Positions 12,620 to 25,125 of a stretch of 64,000 bases of DNA are shown here, one piece after another; positions within the stretch are counted from its first letter, which is position 1; each line of letters starts with the position of its first letter. The notes beneath the pieces were generated by a model that was given only the letters and a program-made list of their open reading frames with translations, was not told the origin of the DNA and made no database searches. The translations under genes and the position numbers were made by a program. Source of the stretch: Trema orientale (taxonomy: Eukaryota > Streptophyta > Magnoliopsida > Rosales > Cannabaceae); assembly GCA_002914845.1 (NCBI GenBank), contig JXTC01000038.1, positions 90,110 to 154,109 on the forward strand, in the 5' to 3' direction.

Positions 12620-14339
12620 ATGGAAACCATTTTCTCCATTAATGACAGATGGAAGTTGTGCAAATATGCTTGCTTCTTAGGCTGCATCACCCTGTTTTTC
12701 ATTCTCAACCATAACCACCAGAGTTCAAACCTTTTGACTCAGCAAAACTGGGGCGTATCGCGAACCTCAACCAATGTATCAGCCACTAACTTGCAAGTTT
12801 CCGAGACATCAAGCGCCCTTGGAAATAAGAAGCAACCAAGTACTGATCATGAAGAAGAAAAGTGTAACATGTTTGAGGGAAAATGGATTTACAATCCGGA
12901 GGGAAGTCCTTTGTACAATGGATCACAGTGTCCATTCCTCGGCGAGCAAGTTAGCTGCCGAAAGAATGGGCGCCCGGATTTCGACTATGAAAAATGGAGT
13001 TGGGAAGCTAAAGGGTGTAAGATCCCAAGGTAAAGTAAGCTAGAAGTTTTTTTTTTTCCATTTTTTTTTCCCCCTTTTTGGAATAACTTGTTTAAGTGCA
13101 ATCAAAAGCATTGACAAGGTTTGTTTGGAAGGTTTAATGGCAAAGAAATCTTGGAGAATCTAAGAGGAAAGAGAGTGATCATAGTTGGGGACTCTCTAAA
13201 CAGAAACCAGTGGGAATCTCTGGCTTGTCTTCTTTACAGTGCTGTACTTCCTTCTCAAGCCTATGTTGACGTGCATAGTGGCACCTATAAGGTCTTTAGA
13301 GCAAAGGTAATAAAGTTGAATAGATTTCATTGCCACTATATGCCTAATTGTGGTTTGAACTGAACACTTTTAAAGTGTGACATCATGTTTTGTTTCTTGC
13401 TATATAATAGGAGTACAACTGTTCTGTGGAGTTTTACTGGAGCCCATTTCTAGTTCAACTTGAAGTGAACAAAGCAAGTGGAGATCGGATTCTAAGACTT
13501 GACAAACTATCTGACTCGGCTAAGAAGTGGCAAGGAGCAGATATCATGGTGTTCAACACTGGTCACTGGTGGGTTCATCGAGGGAAACTCCAAGCGTAAG
13601 TTTTCTTTTTCTTTCATTATACTCGGTTACTCTGGTTAACTGTCTTTGATATTTAAAAGATATTAGACTTTGATATTTAAAAGATATTAGCGCCGAGGCT
13701 CTTGAACTTTGATATTTAAAAGATATTAGCGCCAAGGCTCTTGAACTTTCTTTGGTTTTCTACTTGTTCCTGAAATTAGGAAAATATTATGTGATTTCGT
13801 GTCAAGGAAACTGTCATATAAAGAAGACTAGAAAATTTCGCAGGTGGGACTTGTTTCAGAACAAGGGGAAATTGGTGGAGAAGATGGAGACTGAAAAAGC
13901 ATTGGGAATGGCTATGGAGACTTGGTCTAGTTGGATCGATAGAAACGTGGATTCAAACAAAACAAGCGTCTTCTTCCGAAGCATATCACCCGAACACAAA
14001 GGAAAACAATGGTGCTACAATAAAACACAGCCCATCATCGATGATTCTTATGTCGCAACATTTCCAGATAAAATGATACGGATTGTGGAGAGAACAATTC
14101 AGGGGATGAAGACCCCAGTGACTTACTTGAACATCACCAACTTGTCTCGGTACCGAAGGGATGCACATTCAAGCATTTACAGAACAAAGCAGGGGAAGAC
14201 TTTGATAGCAATGAAGCAGAAACAGCCCGAGTCTTTCGCAGATTGTAGCCACTGGTGTTTGCCTGGACTGCCAGATACGTGGAACAGGCTGTTGTTGGCA
14301 TTATTCTTGAAAACCTCCAAAGAACTCTCTATTTCTTAG
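12620..14339 (+). CDS. Trichome birefringence-like protein (PC-esterase/DUF231), polysaccharide O-acetyltransferase
   Basis: Four exons (12620-13029, 13132-13306, 13411-13595, 13844-14339) join in frame to 421 residues with GT-AG introns. A single membrane segment near residues 16-30 fits a type II Golgi protein. The TBL domain starts at [18 protein letters not shown] and continues through [13 protein letters not shown]. The GDS motif is at 156-158, and the DxxH motif is in [15 protein letters not shown] (D390, H393). These supply the Ser and Asp/His expected of the esterase-type catalytic triad. Family members add acetyl groups to xylan, mannan, xyloglucan or pectin; sequence alone does not tell which. 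Length and four-exon structure are normal. The polymer and the exact TBL number remain open. Confidence 0.93.
13643..13744 (+). repeat. 39-base tandem repeat in TBL intron 3
   Basis: Two near-identical 39-base units (13667-13705 and 13706-13744, one obvious base difference), preceded by a partial first unit from about 13643. Each begins actttgatatttaaaag. The repeat is confined to the intron between exons 3 and 4. Confidence 0.9.
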
Positions 14340-15328
14340 TATCTAGTTGTTCCCATATAATTTATTGAGCAAGCAGCAACCAGAAGGTGGCACATACATA
14401 TTTAAATGCATTAGTAATCTTGACCATTCATGATACTGAAAAATAGTGCTAACTAAATATTACTAGTTAAACGTCAATCTAGTTCTTGCTAGAATCAACA
14501 ACGAAACAACTGCGCTAGTTTTGCAGCTAGATCACGGTTTTTGCTCTAAATTACACATCACTTTCCCAAAGAAAAAGTACTCAATTATAAGACATAAATG
14601 TATAACGAAATGAGCAATCGGATCTCTCCACGCCTCACTACTTCCTAGCCTTATCTAATAATCACATTTTTAATATAATTCAACGTAAAGCATCCAGCAA
14701 ACCTGACCGCTAACCATAGTGTGACGACAATGAACATCGATGCCTTTATAGGCATTTCCTCAAAGCTGCCTTTCTCATACCAGGCACCTTTTTGGGGATA
14801 AAATAAGCAATTGAAAACAAGAACAAGAAAGAATTCAATTAGCACAGACGGCTTTTAAATACACACATTCTTTTCCAATGAAAAAAAAAAATCTCACTCA
14901 TGGGACAAGTAGATAATAATGAGCAACAGAATCTCAAGAGACTTCAGTAGCCCAGCCTTCTCTAACCCTGAGTTTAATAGCACAGAACATAGATAAATTG
15001 GACTCAGCTAATGAACGTACTTATTTAATAACAAAGTAAGGCTTCGTGGACAAAGCTGAGAGAGTTTAAGATTATATAAATGGATTGCATCACGTTTCCA
15101 AAGTAAATGGAGCCTGCCTTAACTTGTGGGAGTCTTTGTAGCTATAATTTACTTATTATCTTGTCCCAGAACGCAGATTTTTGGGAACATGACCCAGTTT
15201 AGTACAAAGTCTGCAGGATGCCGAAATCTGGCAGTCAATATTAGTGTCCAGCACCAGAACCTTAATCTCCAAGATGAAGGGCAGAGGAGCAAGGTAGAAA
15301 GATCATCTACACGAGGTGAAACTGGCAT
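14340..15328. other. Intergenic region between convergent genes
   Basis: It separates the 3' end of the TBL gene from the 3' end of the minus-strand gene beginning at 17440, so it should hold both 3' UTRs. No repeat or coding sequence stands out apart from a short A tract near 14880. Confidence 0.5.
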
Positions 15329-17440
15329 CTAGAGAAGTTCCCATTCAGATTCACAAGAACCATGGTGCGGAAGTTTCTTTGTCTCATCCACAACAAGTGT
15401 GGTTGTCAAAGACTCCCTATATTCTTGATTCAAATTTTTATCATCCCCATACTGCAATGCGAGCTGCTCATACTCCTGCTTCCTTGATGACCTCATTCTA
15501 GAATAAAGTGCTTCCCTAATTTTCTTCTGAAAAAAGAGAATTGAATTTTAGATAACTAAAAATGGTGTGAGTTTTGGAGAGAGAGAGAGAGAGAGAGAGA
15601 GAACCTTGTAAGGCCTCCATTTGCCTTCAGGTTGAGGAAGAAAATGAATTTCATTTTCATTAACCAGCACACAAGTTTCCTCAAGCTTCATCTTATCACT
15701 TTGTGGAATGGTAACTGTTCCATGTTCAGTAGCAGTCTTACTCTCAGTTGCATCAAAATTCCAGCCAAACAATTTGCCTGAAAAAATTCACTGCAATCAG
15801 TTATAATCACAAATGAAAGATATGAAAAATATCAAAAGTACCATATAACCATAAGCAAAATAGTTTAGCAAGAGAAGACATAATATGGAAATAAAAGTTG
15901 TAGTCAGAAGTCAGAACCTAAAAAACCTTTTAAAGAAAAACACCATAAATTTTCATAAGCTGTTAAAAGTTGTCATCAGGCAAAGGAGTTGAGCATACAA
16001 ATTGGTATTAATTATTAGAGGGAAAAAAAACTGCATCATGTATAACTTGTGAGTGGGAGAGCAAAATACCTTGATGAGAAACGTAGACATCCTCATCAGC
16101 ACAATTGTTATCTGCAGCTGCCAAACTGGAAATCAAAACAGAGCAAGCAAAGAGAGAGAAAAAAAGAAAAAGAAGGATAAACTTATACAGGGCCCTGGGA
16201 ATACTCACCATTTGATTTTGCTGATATGCCACCACAAAATGGAACTCCCATCTCATCTACATTGTTTTGAACAGAGTTCAGCAAGATAATCTCATTTGAT
16301 GACTGGCAGTCATTTGATAAAGCAGCAATATATTCGCTTGCATTTTCGATTTCATCAGAGTCTTCTCTGTTGGAGTCAGACCTTGTATCTTCATTCATAG
16401 ATGGGGTTGTCATTGAAGCCTTCTCATCCCCTGAAGCTTCATGAATTTCATTTACAAATTCACAGCATGATGTTGATCCTCTACTCAAACATTTTTCAGG
16501 GCTGATTACACATGATTCCTCAGTTGGCATCAACTTTGCTTGACTTTGAGTTGCATTGACACCCACGTTTGAACTATTATATGTACTCTCATCCTGATGT
16601 TGTCTTAAAAGCAAGTTAGAGCATGCTTCTTTGAAACACTCCCTAGAAGGTCCACACAAATTGTCTTGATCACTGCGTACATTGATCAGTGGTGCAAGGC
16701 CAACATCTTTACCATTATCAGGAGTTACCTTTACAGCCCTAGTTGACTGATCATCAGCCTTTGCAGGCTCTTCTTTCTTCCTCACATTTGGCTTTCTATA
16801 AATTCCTTCACCAGAATCTTGTTCTACAGTAAAACGACATGGTGAAACTTTCTCTGAATCCACCGAAGTTGGTGGAAGCAAATCTTGCATTACATCTGAA
16901 TAGAACCTTTTCACACTTGCCCCGACAGTCTGCACCTGATTCTCAACATATTTGACTGTATCCTGTCCAAAGGAATAACATGGACACCAATAATGTTAAC
17001 AAGAGGAAACCACACGCTCAAGTCAGGAACAAATTTATGTGTCCCATTTGCTCGTGTTGAACACACTATATGACATAAGAACTGAGATATATTGATAACA
17101 GCAGAGACACGGGTTCTCACAAAGCTATCTTCCAATATGCATAACTTTTAAGAAACAATCACATGAGAATATGTCGACAACAGAGATAAAGTAGGAGGGA
17201 CAGTTATCAGGGAGATCATTTAGCAATGACCTTGCAGGTGAGAACATCTGGCTACCATCCTATTTGGGTGTTTAAGGAATAATTTACTAGCAACCACTTT
17301 AGAGCCTAAAGAGTACGAAACAGCTGAAGGCTGTATAGTAATAAAGGGCATACCTGGTACATGATTTCTTCCACCTCCAAGCACATTGCTTCAAACTTCT
17401 CGTATACATTCCCAACCCAAGTGATTCCTTTTACATCCAT
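15329..17440 (-). CDS. Uncharacterised acidic plant protein
   Basis: Five exons on the minus strand (17440-17354, 16962-16209, 16111-16070, 15777-15605, 15526-15329) splice in frame to 417 residues. All introns have GT-AG ends. The first roughly 60 residues look folded (MDVKGITWVGNVYEKFEAMC, then SVKRFYSDVMQDLLPP). Exon 2 then encodes a long Ser/Glu/Asp-rich, low-hydrophobicity stretch that is probably disordered. The C-terminus carries a basic-acidic helix (KKIREALYSRMRSSRKQEY) and ends SEWELL. I recognise no enzyme domain, signal peptide or membrane segment and assign no function. The gene structure is coherent and the frame is open throughout. A leader intron is likely (see 17487-18510). 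Confidence 0.8.
15577..15602. repeat. (GA)n microsatellite beside a splice donor
   Basis: About 13 GA units. On the coding (minus) strand this is a CT tract that follows almost directly after the GT of the fourth intron's donor (GT at 15604-15603). Confidence 0.9.
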
Positions 17441-17486
17441 TATCGGTCTTTCAGTAAATAAAGTAACCGGGATACTGCTATTCTAT

Positions 17487-18510
17487 CTGCATAAAATTAC
17501 ATAAAGATCAGCAAAAGAATTTTCTAAACCTGTTCCGTGAAGTTTCATAGCCTTGCAAAAGAAAATCTCATCATAAGAAAAAGAAAGACAATACCAACTA
17601 GCCCTTTACTGGTTTAGTGCATCATAAAATAAATGCAATGATCACTTTGCATAACAATGGCTACAAGGTTAATGATCAGGCGCCAAGTAAAATGGTATTA
17701 CAACAACCAAGAAACAGAAAAGAAAACCGTGGAGTCATTAGATAATAAGTTGAACAAAAAAGAAGTTTTTCACAAACTTCAACCAACCTTAGTAGAACAG
17801 TCAAGTAAAGCAAACAGGGTTTTCCCTCCTCATAATCCCCAGCTTCAAAATAAAAAATTGGACCTTGCTCCATGCGAGCAAACCCCTAAATCAATTATAC
17901 AATTACTCTATTGATAACCCCATATACCCACAAAAAGAGAAAGTTCTAATTAGTATTACCACAGCTATTTCCCAGAGAAAGAGCTTCAACATATGGACTA
18001 CAAAGATAAGAACGATTAGAACCACACAAGAAATAAAACACAAAATATTACATCATACCAGATTACAGAGAGAAAGATAATTTACAAATATGTACATATA
18101 GACCAAAAAAACATGTACAAGTACAAATAAAGAGGATTATATATAATATACTCGTCAAAAATTACTTAATCAAACAAAAATAAATAAATTATCAGAAAGA
18201 AGAAAACGCGGGGGGGGGGGAAGCTTCAGTGAAAAAAATAAATAAATAAACCCTTTTGAATTTTCCTCTTGCAGAATGAAACTTTGATGATCATCACTCA
18301 TATAATTGAAGGTGCAGAACTTACACGTTAATGTTAGGAAATATGGTGAAGAACCAGAAGCCAAAAGCTTTTGAGTTCATAGATTTTGCCTGGTACCCAA
18401 TTTAGCTTTGCTTGTAAAGCTCCTAAATACGATCACGCCAAGAAAGAGCAAATATAATATATATATATATATATGTATATGTGACGGGGAGAGAGATACA
18501 AGCAACTTAC
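17487..18510 (-). other. Probable 5' UTR intron of the uncharacterised gene
   Basis: On the minus strand a good donor (CTCT then GTAAGTTG) begins at 18510 and an acceptor (TTTTATGCAG) ends at 17487, 46 bases before the start codon at 17440. The interval is AT-rich and has no supported coding sequence. It includes a G9 run near 18212 and a TA tract near 18456. This is inferred from splice motifs only. Confidence 0.4.
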
Positions 18511-18592
18511 AGAGGTAGAGGTACAGACAATAGTCTTTCCATTAAAGAAACAAAAATCCACAGGAGTGTTGGCTTGGCTTGGCTTCTTCAAC

Positions 18593-18609
18593 CTTATATC
18601 TGACACGTG
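18593..18609 (-). promoter_or_regulatory. TATA-like box and G-box, probable promoter of the uncharacterised gene
   Basis: On the minus strand a palindromic CACGTG (18604-18609) lies immediately upstream of ATATAAG (18593-18599), about 80 bases before the inferred leader donor. G-boxes bind bZIP and bHLH factors in plants. The assignment rests on motif order and position. Confidence 0.45.
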
Positions 18610-19627
18610 TTAAGAAAAAAATAATTCAGTAGTGAAAACAATAAAAATGGTGTTTCCTCAAAAAAAATAAAAATAAAAATGGTGGAAATTAATATAAGGA
18701 AAATGAAAAATGAAAACTACCCTTTTCTTTTTTCTTTTTTTTCTTTTTTCATAGTGACCTGGTGCAGTGGTACAGCAACGGCATCAATCTTTTTCTTCTT
18801 TTAAAGTCAGTGGGTCCCACGCGTTCCTGCAAGTTGAAGATTATGGTATGGAGGCTTTCCTTCCATTTGGGCATTTGGAAAGATTGGGCCTAATATCTAC
18901 CACATCAAGTCCAACTTATGGCCCAGTGTCCAAACACAGACTAGCAAGATAACGAGTGAATGACATTCACAAATCAAATCACGATCCTTATATTTGCTTC
19001 ACCCAAAAAAGAAAGGAAAACGCACCATCTCTATGCGTGGTATTATTAAAACGAGTTACGTCACCTTGCTGTTTGGTTTACGAACTTTAGAATGGATACG
19101 TACTATCAATTGACCATGGTGATCACATTAATCAAGTTTCAGTCCTAAAATATATATACACATGCACAAAAACCTGACGGCGATCATAGTCATATATGCA
19201 CAGCGTAATTGCTAATCAAACATGCTTGCAATCTTCGGTGTTTGAGATGTAGAGTTCAAATTCCTCTCCCCAGGAAAAGTAAATAAACAAAAAAAAAAAA
19301 AAGAAAAGAGATATATTACCTTAACATGAGGCCTACTTTTGTCCTGTTTTACTTTGCATCAATATTCTTTTCCGCCAAATGGGCAAATATAAGTGTTGTG
19401 TAATTATGAGCAAATTTAATGTCACTCGGGTGGGCGAACTTGATTGTCTCAAAGTAACTTCACATTAGTTATTACGTAATATTTAGCCAGATATACAACA
19501 GATCAACGCAATCTTTGAAGTTGTGCTTGTGAAACCTAAACCATCACAAACACCAGACCTATCGCAAAACCACAGAAAAACTCGGGTAAGTCGAGTATCA
19601 TTATGTTCCCATCTAAAAGGTTTAACA
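18610..19627. other. Intergenic region between two minus-strand genes
   Basis: No coding sequence supported. At about 19235-19310 a stretch with agttcaaattcctctccc followed by an A-rich tract resembles the B box and tail of a decayed SINE, but no A box is visible. Confidence 0.4.
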
Positions 19628-22599
19628 TTAAACAGCTGTTTGAAAATCCCCAAAATCATCATCCGGTACATCTTCTTGTGTGGTTTGATTTTCAGATGAA
19701 TCTGTGTTTTTAGATTCCTCCTTTGTTGATTCAAAGGCCCCATGTTTAGTACCCGACTCAAGATTGAAACTTGACGGCGAGTTTGACGGAGACCTCTGAA
19801 CAGTAGCAGAAGGTGAAAGTGGAGCCGGGGGAGGTGGCGGCGGTTTGATAGAAATCTTGAGCTCTTTCTGGTTATTACCCTTGTTCTCGGGCGATGAATT
19901 GTTCAAACCCTGCTCAAAAAACTTGGACTTCACACTTTGACCACTTTTCTGTTGACACCAAAACCAGTGAATCAATTAGTATACCCGAATGTGTACTAAT
20001 GGCCATACAAAGACACTGACAAGGAATGGCAAATGCAGTTTACGTTGTTCTTTAACTGCAGAACAAGAGTCTCTCCATCTTTCAAACTGTAATTGACGGA
20101 TGATGTTTTTTGGAATTGCTGCTCCATTTCCTCTGCAGTCTTCTTCTTGTCCAAATATCTTCAAAACAAATGAAAGGGTATGAAAGTCGAGTGATGGAAT
20201 CATGAAATTCATTGCCTACACATAGTTAATAATTTTAAAGATTACACCAAAATGGTAAGACTTGGTAGTAGTAGATGGATGATACTTTATATGGTCATGC
20301 AGAGCTGCTTGGAAGTCATAGGCTTCTGTTCTTTCTCTGAAACCTATGCCAATGAAAGCATGCCGAAGACGCCCACCTGCATAAATTTCAAATAAATGAG
20401 GATTACCCCTGAAATCAAGTGGATATAGAAAAGCATAAGCAAAATTAGTATCAAAAAGAGATCTCATCAAGATACCTCAGTTACTACGTACAGAATGGAA
20501 TTCAGAAGATTCAGAAAAGCAACTCTGGCAGAAAATAGAACGAGCTAACATGGTCTAGCATGTTTAGCATCACCAAGGTATACCGTAGTTATTACCGAAA
20601 AAAAAATATACGTATACACAAACAGACATATATAAATATGTATATATATACACACACAATAGTTGCTTTCAGAATAGAAATGATTATGTATCATGACTAA
20701 ATATTGATGTTGTTAATCAACAATTTTGAGTATACTATAGTATCAAATCACTCTTGTTTTGTTTCACGACATTTGCTCTTTCATCGAACAAAGGAAAGGA
20801 TCTCATATATTTTGTATTGGAGCAAATGAATAATTTATGAAATAATACTTAGTTAATCTAATGGCTCAAGAAGAAAGGAGGAAGTCAACATTTTAACAAA
20901 AGAAAAAATAAATTTTGAAACAAGAATCAAGGACAGCTGCTCACCAATGTTCTCCTCTACACGAAGAACAAAATATCTGCATAAGAAATAACTGAAATTT
21001 AGACTAAATCTTAATAAAAATTAAGAAAAGTATCTTAAGCTGAAGAAAAACTATACTACACGTATTGACATGAGGATCTATTAAAAGGACCAACCTGCTA
21101 CTATCAATTACTGATTCCACTGGATGCGGCTCTCCACTTCTCAAAAATGCCCGCGCATATAATTCACCTGCCATGTAAAAGATTAAGCCACAGTAGAAAC
21201 TTCATATTTAATATAATAGAGGTAAACATAAAATATAGGTTCCATCTCATAGCAACTAGAAAACATCCTCACCTGTATTCTTATCTTCAAGTCTGATAAT
21301 GCACTCCTCTCCTTTGCTAATTACTTTCAACACTCCCTCCCATGCCCATTTGTTCACATCCCACTCATCAGCCCTGAAATTAACTTTGTGGACATAAAAA
21401 CCGTCTCTATACAAGTGGATTTCAACAGGCTCCAATGCAGATTTTTCTTGCCATAAATTTTCTTATTCTGTCCGATGGATGAGTTAATTATCATCTAGGA
21501 TTTTCAGAGCCTTATAAAAGAAAGCCAAAAATGAAAACAAAAATTCTACATATGACACAATGCTGCATATGATTACTGAAAATTAAAAGAACTAGAAAAA
21601 CAAAGCTTGAATAGCAGGTAATTTTCAGAAGCATTTCTACTGTTCTACAGTTATAAATCTACTTGTCTTTTTGACTTCTTGAAAGTTGAGCTCAAATCAA
21701 AGAATTAAGCCAGTAAATAACAGATAAAAAATAACATCTACTTAACGAACTTCACGATTTAAATTCGAAAAGAAAACGTCACCATTTACAAAATCAACTA
21801 TGCAGCTTAGTTCTGAATTTGGTTATATACATTTACAAAATCACCATTTACGAACTTCTATCTTTTGCATAACGTTATATACGTTTAACCCAGTCCACAA
21901 GATCATTGTTTCATCATTTCATACAGACTATGTCTAATGCATATGGGTATCGTCGATTTTAACAAGTATTACAAAAACCTGTAGGAAGCTGCACTTTTCC
22001 TCGGCGGTATCTGCAGAAAGAACATAAAAACTTAGCTTAATACAATAAAATAACTTCCATATCCAATCATACGAAGCACCAAGACTAAATTGGGAAGGCC
22101 GAGTATTTGAAAGCAGCAAGTAAATGTCATTCCAAATGACTTCACCCTCAAGATTTCATTCTTATGTATGATAAATATCAAGTAGAGGTGACATATCAGT
22201 AGATCAAGCACAATCATCAATGCTCACATCTTGCATCAATCTTAAGAACAAATTCTTCAAATGCAAGTACTTAAAAAGACTACTTTGTACCAACACCACA
22301 ATCAAATAAAAAGCTTGAATCTTAATCCCCTTATCAACAATAACCAAAATGCACATGCAATGATAGTTTTTTCAACTATATTACTGATAAAAAAAAAAAA
22401 AAGCCCATCAAGAAATCTCATCAAATTATCAATTAGGGTCAAATCTCCCAAAACCCATTAAGGAAAAATCCAATAAATCTTATCTTACCAAATAGACATA
22501 GCATTCAGAGACTTGAAAGAGAACAAGCTCCAAAGCTTCTGCGTCCTCTTCTTCTACTTTTTCTTGATCCTCTGGACCCTTCTTTTCTTCTTTCTCCAT
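19628..22599 (-). CDS. NECAP-like protein (adaptin ear-binding coat-associated, DUF1681)
   Basis: Eight minus-strand exons (22599-22489, 22010-21979, 21373-21273, 21167-21095, 20976-20945, 20376-20286, 20158-20044, 19948-19628) splice in frame to 291 residues. The N-terminal PH-like NECAP domain is clear (LFQVSECYVYLIPPR, ADEWDVNKWAWEG, AFIGIGFRERTEAYDFQAAL, then DKKKTAEEMEQQFQ). The C-terminal third is Pro/Ser-rich, with a run of prolines, and ends DDDFGDFQTAV. That ending is an acidic-phenylalanine motif of the type bound by adaptin ear domains. NECAP proteins act with AP-2 in clathrin-mediated endocytosis at the plasma membrane. The start codon is the first ATG of a coherent exon, and lengths are normal for the plant family. 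Small exons 2 and 5 (32 bases each) are needed to keep frame. Confidence 0.93.
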
Positions 22600-23024
22600 T
22601 TTCAGAGAGACCCAGATTGATCTGAATCTAGAATGAGCTTCTCAGAGGTCGGAACTATATGGGAATTTCTCGAAATCAACTGGGTTTATCACGAATTAAG
22701 TTATTGATGGCAAGAAGGTACGGTCTCTCTCTCTCTCGGTTCCTCACCTCGGTTTTTCGAAGACCATTATTCTATATCACTGTGTTACACTGTAAACAGC
22801 TGAGCCCTCGACAACCGTATGATCAAAAAATTTCTCATCAGAGCCGTTGATCTTAAACTTCAGAATTGTTTGGTGGTTGCCAACAGATTTAGTGGGCCGT
22901 CAAGATGTAAAATTAGCGGTCCTGATGGTGTCAGAACAGGTTGGATTGGTACAACTAGAAGACTAGGTTGCTTGAATTTTACGTAAAATGCGAATTACAT
23001 AATTACCACTAAGGAATATTCTAT
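22600..23024. other. Region upstream of the NECAP gene
   Basis: Upstream flank of the minus-strand NECAP gene, with a short CT-rich stretch at about 22720-22740 that may be in its leader or promoter. No gene seen. Confidence 0.4.
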
Positions 23025-23040
23025 TCCAAATCACATAGTT

Positions 23041-23204
23041 TTTTTTTTTAAAAAAAAAAAGTAGGACTTAACTAATGACCACCACTTACTACAAATTAAA
23101 AGAAAATGACACACACACACTACTAAGGTTTGAACCCCTGACCCCCCAAACACACACACACAACCCTCAAACCTTGGACCAGCTGAGCTAGCCCCAGTTG
23201 GCAG
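23041..23204 (-). mobile_element. tRNA-derived SINE
   Basis: On the minus strand the element starts CTGCCAACTGGGG, with an A box TAGCTCAGCTGG (complement of 23179-23190) and a B box GGTTCAAACC (complement of 23127-23136). A homopolymer tail lies at its far end (23041-23060). Both RNA polymerase III boxes are spaced as in a tRNA. It is flanked by a perfect 16-base target duplication, tccaaatcacatagtt, at 23025-23040 and 23205-23220. SINEs move using LINE machinery. Confidence 0.88.
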
Positions 23205-23223
23205 TCCAAATCACATAGTTAAG

Positions 23224-23788
23224 CACAGGGGTGAGCAAAAAATTCGACAATCGGACCAACCCAACTAATTCGACAAATTAACAAATCAAATAACTCAATC
23301 ATTCAATATTTGGTCGGACTAAATATCAATTCCAACCTAACCATTCAATGTTTGGATGAATTAAGTGTCGATTTTAACTCGTCCAATATAACATAATCCG
23401 ACCAAAAAAGATAATACTTAGTATTTAATTTATTATTCTATATGTATAATTATATTTTTAAGATAAAATAAAAAGTTTAAGATAAGTTTTAACTCAAAAT
23501 CTAAATGACTTTGTCTTATTGTTTAATTTAAAACTAAATAGACAATTTTGAAACCCCAAACTCCACAATTATTTCTTTTTTACTCTTTTTATTTTATTTT
23601 TCTTCAAAAAAATAAAGAAAAAAACTAATTCGGATTAACCGGACTAACTCGACCTAAATTTTTAGGTGGGTTATGAATAGGATTTTAATTCATTGGACGG
23701 GTTTTAGGTTGAAAAAATGCAACCCAGAATTCCTTTGGTCGGGTTGAGCGAGTCGTACGATCCGCCCAACCCGACCGAAGCTCACTCT
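23224..23788. mobile_element. Non-autonomous hAT-type element
   Basis: A 565-base element bounded by an exact 8-base duplication, tagttaag, at 23216-23223 and 23789-23796. Short inverted ends are related (caggggtgagc at the left, gctcactct at the right). An 8-base duplication and such ends fit the hAT superfamily. The interior is AT-rich with no transposase. The left duplication overlaps the right target copy of the adjacent SINE. Confidence 0.8.
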
Positions 23789-24386
23789 TAGTTAAGAGGC
23801 GTGTTTTGATCAGATCTCTACCTCATATTGTAGTTGGACAAAATTGAAGGATACATCTAACGCTAGCACTTTTTTATAACTGAATACTCATTTATAAATA
23901 CTGAGCAAAAATGTAGTAAAAATATAAATAGGTAGAACGAGTAGGGACAAAGTTATCTTTCTAATTCCATTTTTTAGAGATGGCTTTTCTTTTCCTTTTC
24001 TTTCCTTTCTTTATTCAATCAAGCCTCCATCAAACAACAAAGCTTAACCAAACACAAAGAAAGTTACCTTAGTATAATTAAAATGAAATAAACAAACATC
24101 AATGATAATGGAAAGAAATAGGACACCCAACCTAGTATAATTTAAGAGACATTACAGAGGGTCCATTTTGCAATTTTGTGCACCCAAAACCTAGTGTATT
24201 AAGATCACAAGAATGTAAGAGAATGAGCAAGAAGGAATTAGAATATTACGCCAACAATAAAATTCTTAACTACAAACAAGATCTCCAAATAAGGATTGAA
24301 AGTACCATTCAAGTAGAGATCACATTTCACTTTCGCCTTTACTTTTGCAACTAGTATTATTCCATCTTTTAATAGTAACTAAGTAG

Positions 24387-24882
24387 TGTTGTACACAAAT
24401 TTTTACCTGCTCGCTTAGAGTATCCAGCTCTTTTGGAGCTGACTACTCGATCATATCCAATCTCCTCAAGATAATGAGCTCTAACTGAGCATAAGAAAGC
24501 AAGGAGCTTTCGACCTGTGAGCTGATTGTGACAGCTATCCTAATTAATTTCTAAGATAATCGTGCTAGAGTCAAGCACTAATTCTGAATCTCTATAAGTC
24601 TCGATATTTCCCTAATTTTGTGTCATTAATGTAATTCAAATTCGAATATTTGTTATCATATTTAAATCTGACCCTCTCAACCTTTAAATAGTGAGAGATA
24701 GTTCAAAAAAAAAGGATCTGACTTCTTGTACCAGAATATATGGTAAAATACTAATGACTATAATGGATGTAGGTCATATTTATTTAGGCTAAATGGCTCT
24801 AAATCCTCATCGTTTAATCAATTTATTATTGTTTTAATTAGTATTTATCACCTCATTCTTACACCGATTTCCGGTATCAACA
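24387..24882. repeat. Possible solo LTR remnant
   Basis: Starts TGTTG and ends CAACA. Near the right end is caccgatttccggtatc, a motif I associate with plant Ty3/Gypsy LTR ends. An internal tttaaatag could be a TATA-like signal. There is no adjacent coding region and no clear target duplication. Confidence 0.35.
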
Positions 24883-25125
24883 AAGGCTCTATATAATTAC
24901 TTAGATCAGAGAATTTGAAATGAAAAACCTAGAGCCTTTGAAATGTTTCCTTGGGATTGAGGTGTCTCAATCTGGTAAAAGGATATTTCTGTCTTAAAAA
25001 AAATATGCCTTAGACTTGATACAATAAACTAGTATATTAGTATGTAAATTGGCTCATACATTTGTGAAAAAAAGCTTGAAGTTATGTGCTGAGTCTAATT
25101 TTAAGTAAATATATATATATATATA

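Noticed and set aside
16053-16289. Open frame on the plus strand
   Set aside because: It overlaps exons of the minus-strand uncharacterised gene and reads as its antisense shadow.
18755-18790. tggtgcagtggtacagcaac looks like a tRNA or SINE A box
   Set aside because: No B box follows at tRNA-like distance and there is no tail or target duplication.
19235-19310. Possible truncated SINE
   Set aside because: A B-box-like word and an A-rich tract are present, but no A box or duplicated flank, so it was not called as an element.
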